IMG/VR virus record: IMGVR_UViG_3300028559_000141
Coordinates: 1 to 30,206 of that record
Source: a virus
DNA: 30,206 nt
Direction: 5' to 3' (one strand)
Positions within the stretch are counted from its first letter, which is position 1, and each line of letters opens with the position of its first letter. A program made the position numbers and the translations under genes. The notes beneath the pieces are model-generated. The model saw nothing but the letters and a program-made list of their open reading frames with translations, searched no databases and was not told the origin of the DNA. Below, one piece after another: positions 29,472 to 30,206 of the stretch.

Positions 29472-29514
29472 AATTTCAAATGACCAAATGTGTGTTTTGT
29501 GGTCATTTGAAATT
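29472..29514. repeat. 15-bp perfect inverted repeat near the phage right edge
   Basis: AATTTCAAATGACCA (29472-29486) and its exact reverse complement (29500-29514) flank a 13-base loop. It lies between the shortened GNAT gene and the cut-off host mnmD. It could be a bidirectional terminator for the converging units or part of the phage end. T-rich sequence follows on the plus strand but no clean T-run. Confidence 0.6.
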
Positions 29515-29515
29515 G

Positions 29516-29869
29516 CTAATTTTGGTATTTTGATTTTTTCGAATATATTTGGTAATCTGTTATTAAGCTATCGTATTTCATATCAAAATTCATTTCAGGT
29601 TCAACTGGAAATGCTTCTAATCCAAAATAAGTAACTTTTTGTTGATTTCTCTCAGCCCAAATAGCAGTAAGCAGTGCGTTCAACCCTGTTCCAAGTCCTA
29701 ATTCAAAGACTGAAATTGTATCTTTCTTTGGAAATCGCTGGATACCATTTTCTATAAAAACATGTTTTGCTTCTTGTATAGCTCCATGATAAGAATGATA
29801 ATGTTCGTCCATTTCTGGAAGATAAATCGTCATTGATCCATCTGCTGTTTCACGTAGCTCTCTTTTCAT
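29516..29869 (-). CDS. mnmD: MnmD-like tRNA methyltransferase, 3'-truncated
   Basis: This is 117 residues from the ATG at 29869. It starts MKRELRETADGSMTIYLPEM; EHYHSYHGAIQEAKHVFIE and the SAM-binding loop FELGLGTGLNALLTA are typical of MnmD (DUF752). MnmD makes the last methylation step of mnm5(s2)U34 in tRNA. Stand-alone MnmD is normally about 220 residues, so roughly the second half is missing. The last ~15 residues look non-native. It overlaps the upstream O-methyltransferase gene (TGATG), indicating a host operon. I infer the phage, or a deletion at its edge, interrupted this gene near 29520-29560. Confidence 0.75.
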   Translation of the reverse strand: MKRELRETADGSMTIYLPEMDEHYHSYHGAIQEAKHVFIENGIQRFPKKDTISVFELGLGTGLNALLTAIWAERNQQKVTYFGLEAFPVEPEMNFDMKYDSLITDYQIYSKKSKYQN

Positions 29870-30206
29870 CAATCTTTGATTTTTCTAGCAATCATAAGAC
29901 CGTCACGAATAGGAAATAATACATTTTCTACACGTTCATCCTTTTGATTCAATAAATTATAGTCACGTAACAATTCTGTTTCTTTATCATTTTTCGATTC
30001 ATCTGCTACTTTTCCTGACCATAAAACGTTATCAGCGATGATATATCCACCAATTTTCACTTTAGAAAAAACTAGATTATAATAATTAATGTAATTCAAT
30101 TTATCTGCATCGATGAAAACAATATCAAATTGTTCTTTCAATTCTGGAATAATTTTCATTGCATCGCCTATTCTATAATCAATCTGTTCATTAAAATCAG
30201 AACTTT
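29869..30206 (-). CDS. SAM-dependent O-methyltransferase (partial)
   Basis: The frame remains open to the window edge, so the N-terminus is missing. About 112 residues are visible, with FDIVFIDADKLNYINYYNL and IGGYIIADNVLWSGKV, characteristic motifs of the class-I, cation-dependent O-methyltransferase family 3 (caffeoyl-CoA-like). It ends NVLFPIRDGLMIARKIKD. It overlaps mnmD by three bases and belongs to the host chromosome. The substrate cannot be deduced. Confidence 0.8.
   Translation of the reverse strand, partial: SSDFNEQIDYRIGDAMKIIPELKEQFDIVFIDADKLNYINYYNLVFSKVKIGGYIIADNVLWSGKVADESKNDKETELLRDYNLLNQKDERVENVLFPIRDGLMIARKIKD

Noticed and set aside
1-30206. CRISPR arrays, tRNA genes, insertion sequences
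   Set aside because: No spaced repeat arrays, no cloverleaf candidates noticed by eye, and no transposase other than the inferred phage transposition module upstream.

Overview
The window is most of a Mu-like (transposable, contractile-tailed) prophage in a low-GC Bacteroidota chromosome, probably Flavobacteriales-like. The evidence for Bacteroidota is AT-rich intergenic DNA, promoter candidates of the TTG-N19-TAnnTTTG type, few Shine-Dalgarno sites, and a host mnmD plus O-methyltransferase pair at the right edge. The phage identity rests on gene content and order: a MuB-like ATPase end, DUF3164, GemA/gp16, small and large terminase, a DUF935 (gp29) portal, a gpF-like protein, a gpI-like protease/scaffold, a major capsid protein, sheath, tube, tape measure, gpP/gp45/gp46/gp47-like baseplate proteins, fibres and a Mom-like locus.

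Layout. 1-5986 (+): tightly overlapping early operon with the transposition ATPase end, a RecA-like ATPase, DUF3164, many small unknowns, a short zinc-ribbon protein resembling Mu Com, a displaced fibre cassette (BppU-like plus collagen-repeat protein) and GemA. 6001-7227 (+): AntA antirepressor and two small genes, each with its own terminator or promoter signals. 7224-14617 (-): head operon transcribed leftwards (small terminase, large terminase, gp36-like, portal, gpF-like, two small genes, gpG-like and a tail-terminator-like gene). It contains plus-strand islands: a repeated promoter-like cassette, one antisense gene and a possible antisense RNA. 14618-14757: divergent promoter region. 14758-28260 (+): protease/scaffold, capsid, lysis genes, sheath, tube, chaperones, tape measure, baseplate and fibres. 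28261-29453 (+): a long inverted repeat, then a small gene, an ABC-type ATPase and a frameshifted, apparently shortened GNAT/Mom-like domain (COG2401-type architecture). 29472-29514: inverted repeat near the phage edge. 29516-30206 (-): host genes, with mnmD lacking its 3' half.

The most notable observation is at the portal/gpF junction. The portal gene ends on a canonical slippery heptamer in frame. A 5-base spacer and a 14-bp stem-loop follow, and the -1 frame is open straight into gpF. The gpF frame has no ATG for its first 179 codons. This predicts a portal-gpF fusion of about 890 residues made by -1 ribosomal frameshifting, and the gpF part carries a C-terminal domain that looks like the nuclease/toxin-type (PBECR-like) extensions of MuF proteins. 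Other leads are a second, GT-type frameshift in the tail chaperone gene, a 33-residue membrane protein on the opposite strand sharing a bidirectional terminator, repeated antisense promoter cassettes, and a possible Com/Mom-like regulatory circuit.
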